Source of the DNA: Roseovarius mucosus DSM 17069
Lineage (GTDB): Bacteria > Pseudomonadota > Alphaproteobacteria > Rhodobacterales > Rhodobacteraceae
DNA length: 64,000 nucleotides
Direction of reading: 5' to 3'
Assembly: GCF_000768555.3 (NCBI RefSeq)
Contig: NZ_KN293991.1
Coordinates: 558,001 to 622,000 of the forward strand
Part shown: in pieces, positions 62,332 to 64,000 of the stretch
Layout: the number at the start of each line of letters is the position of its first letter
Position numbering within the stretch: position 1 is the stretch's first letter
Position numbers and translations under genes: made by a program
Notes under the pieces: model-generated
Seen by the model: the letters and a program-made list of their open reading frames with translations, nothing else
Database searches by the model: none
What the model was told of the DNA's origin: nothing

Positions 62332-63319
62332 ATGCCATCTGCACGCCTGAGTGTTGTCGTTACGCGACGCCTGCCCGAGCCGGTCGAGACGCGGATGCGC
62401 GAACTTTTTGATGTTCGCCTGCGCGAGACGGACGCGCCCATGACACGCGAGGAACTGGCCCGCGCGGTCAAGGAGACGGATGTTCTGGTGCCGACCCTGT
62501 CCGACCGGATCGACGCCAGCCTGATCGCCCAGGCCGGGGACCGGCTCAAGCTGATCGCCAACTACGGGGCGGGGGTGGACCATATCGACGTGGGCACCGC
62601 GCGTCAGCACGGCATCCTTGTGTCGAATACACCGGGGGTTTCGGCTGACGACACTGCTGACATGACGATGGCACTGATCCTCAGTGTCACGCGGCGCCTG
62701 CCGGAAGGGCTGGCGATGATGCAAACGGGCAATTGGGGCGGCTGGTCGCCAACGGCGCTTTTGGGGGGGCAGGATTGCCGGTCGCAGGCTGGGTATCCTC
62801 GGAATGGGCCGGATCGGTCAGGCGGTGGCGCGGCGCGCGGCGGCCTTTGGCATGCAGGTGCATTATCACAATCGCCGCCGCCTGCGTCCCGAGATCGAAG
62901 AGAGCCTTCAGGCAACCTATTGGGAAAGTCTGGATCAGATGGTGGCGCGCATGGATGTGATCAGCATCAATTGCCCGCATACGCCCTCGACCTTCCACCT
63001 GATGAACGCCCGGCGCCTCAAGTTGATGAAGCCGGAGGCGGTGATCGTCAACACTTCGCGCGGTGAGGTGATCGACGAAAACGCCCTCACGCGGATGTTG
63101 CGTGCCGGAGAGATCGCGGGCGCAGGCCTCGATGTCTACGAGCATGGGGCTGACATCAATCCGCGCCTGCGCGAGTTGAAGAATGTCGTGCTCTTGCCGC
63201 ATATGGGTTCGGCCACCGTCGAAGGGCGGATCGAGATGGGCGAAAAGGTGATCATCAACATCAAGACCTTTGACGACGGCCACCGCCCGCCGGATCAGGT
63301 CGTCCCCTCGATGCTGTGA
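62332..63319 (+). pseudogene. D-isomer 2-hydroxyacid dehydrogenase (glyoxylate/glycerate type), frameshifted
   Basis: The first frame from 62332 gives VVVTRRLPEPVETRMRELFD, LIANYGAGVDHIDV and SADDTADMTMALILSVTRRL, then diverges. Another frame resumes with GMGRIGQAVARRAAAFGMQV, NTSRGEVIDENALTRML (catalytic Arg), GAGLDVYEHG (Glu) and LLPHMGSATVEGRIEMGEKV (His), ending at 63319. Removing one G from the seven-G run at 62763-62769 joins them and restores the nucleotide fold loop. The intact protein would be about 328 residues. A homopolymer error is the simplest explanation. Confidence 0.88.
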
Positions 63320-63358
63320 TGGCTCGCCTTTGGCCTCGCTCTGGCCTATGACGGCGCG

Positions 63359-64000
63359 ATGACCCAGCCAGAGCCTTTTGAAATCTTCCTTGCCGCTGCA
63401 CCGGGACATGAAACCGCCCTCGCAGAAGAGGCGGTGGAGAATGGCTTTGGCCCTGTCACGATCCTGCCCGGCGGGGTAAGCTTCATGGGCCTTTGGCCTG
63501 ATGTCTGGCGCGCCAATCTCGTGTTGCGCGGGGCAGGGCGGGTGCTGGCGCGGATCGGGGCGTTCCGCGCGATGCACCTAGCCCAGTTGGACAAGCGGGC
63601 GCGGAAATTCGATTGGGCCGCGCATCTGCGCCCGGATGTGCCGCTGCGAGTCGAAGTCACCTGTCGCAAGTCCAAGATCTATCATGCGGGGGCAGCGACA
63701 GAGCGGATCGTCAAGGCGTTGACCGAATCCTTAGGCGTGTCCGTCACAGAGGATGCGCCCCTGCGCCTGATGGCACGGATCGAGGATGATCTGGTCACCT
63801 TCAGTCTTGATACATCAGGCGAACCGTTGCATCGGCGCGGGTATAAAGAGGCCGTGAACAAGGCGCCCCTGCGAGAGACCTTGGCGGCGCTTTTTTTGCG
63901 GCAATGCGGTTACGACGGGCGCGAGCCGGTGCTTGATCCGATGTGTGGTTCCGGCACCTTTCCCATCGAGGCGGCAGAAATTGCGGCGGGGCTGATGCCC
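63359..64000 (+). CDS. THUMP-domain rRNA guanine-N2 methyltransferase, RlmL-like (partial, cut by right edge)
   Basis: 214 codons are visible from the ATG at 63359 (earlier ATGs run into stops). N-terminus FEIFLAAAPGHETALAEEAV, THUMP-type segment VPLRVEVTCRKSKIYHAGAA, and the SAM motif VLDPMCGSGTFPIEAAEIAA just before the edge. This fits the class I methyltransferase family that modifies 23S rRNA (RlmL N-terminal half/ YcbY type). The C-terminus is outside the window and the ribosome site is weak. Confidence 0.9.
   Translation, partial: MTQPEPFEIFLAAAPGHETALAEEAVENGFGPVTILPGGVSFMGLWPDVWRANLVLRGAGRVLARIGAFRAMHLAQLDKRARKFDWAAHLRPDVPLRVEVTCRKSKIYHAGAATERIVKALTESLGVSVTEDAPLRLMARIEDDLVTFSLDTSGEPLHRRGYKEAVNKAPLRETLAALFLRQCGYDGREPVLDPMCGSGTFPIEAAEIAAGLMP

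Noticed and set aside
1..64000. CRISPR arrays, insertion sequences, prophage or attachment sites
   Set aside because: No regularly spaced repeats, transposase, integrase or phage genes were seen, and no repeat flanks tRNA-Gln.

Overview
The window looks like a chromosomal segment of an alphaproteobacterium of the Rhodobacterales (Roseobacter-type). The evidence is the GC-rich coding sequence, a CtrA-era flagellar gene set with flaF/flbT and a DUF1217 protein, a class I lysyl-tRNA synthetase, a CP4-like (class II) AroA, and a divergent hmuR/hmuSTUV heme locus. No insertion sequence, prophage or CRISPR array was seen.

Layout. (1) 1-18584 is flagellar block A. Leftward: fliF and a FliH-like gene running off the left edge. 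Rightward (2056-12156): fliL, a small coiled-coil protein, motE-like, motA, a 763-residue exported protein, a lytic transglycosylase, flhA, fliR, flhB and a FliJ-like protein. Leftward (16716-12167): flgB, flgC, fliE, fliQ, flgF, flgG, flgA, flgH and a second FliL-like gene. fliI lies at the end, convergent with a TerB-like gene. (2) 18706-39308 holds housekeeping genes: lysK, cytochrome c, an OmpA-type lipoprotein (frameshifted), an Ada-type DNA alkyl repair protein, nth, an adenosine-kinase-like gene, an enoyl-CoA hydratase, mutM, ubiE-ubiB, a yjbH-yjbF pair, aroA, an ASKHA/ferredoxin corrinoid-activator-like protein, ade and a stand-alone Lrp ligand domain. (3) 39419-45076 is flagellar block B: fliC-flaF-flbT-DUF1217, flgN-like and rod-binding FlgJ-like genes leftward, then fliK-flgD rightward. 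(4) 45129-51190 is heme uptake: hmuR divergent from hmuSTUV. (5) 51402-64000 is mixed: aldehyde dehydrogenase + SDR, a YhaO/YhaN-type exonuclease/ATPase pair (the nuclease frameshifted), a two-component system divergent from an HtrA protease, tRNA-Gln, an SH3-domain protein, a frameshifted 2-hydroxyacid dehydrogenase and a THUMP rRNA methyltransferase cut by the right edge.

How the genes work together. Blocks A and B supply the MS ring, rod, export gate (FlhA, FlhB, FliR, FliQ), export ATPase, P/L-ring parts, flagellin and its post-transcriptional regulators. flgE, flgK, flgL, flgI, fliP, fliG/M/N and motB are not in the window. TTAA-N7-TTAA-like half-site pairs occur in four flagellar intergenic regions and suggest common control by CtrA (inference). 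Three genes carry single-base frame disruptions, two of them in G homopolymers, so assembly error should be excluded before calling them pseudogenes. I found no clear new defence or mobile system. The less-described items are the 763-residue protein after motA, the regulatory repeats near fliK, hmu, ade and position 33916, and a 27-codon hydrophobic mini-ORF.
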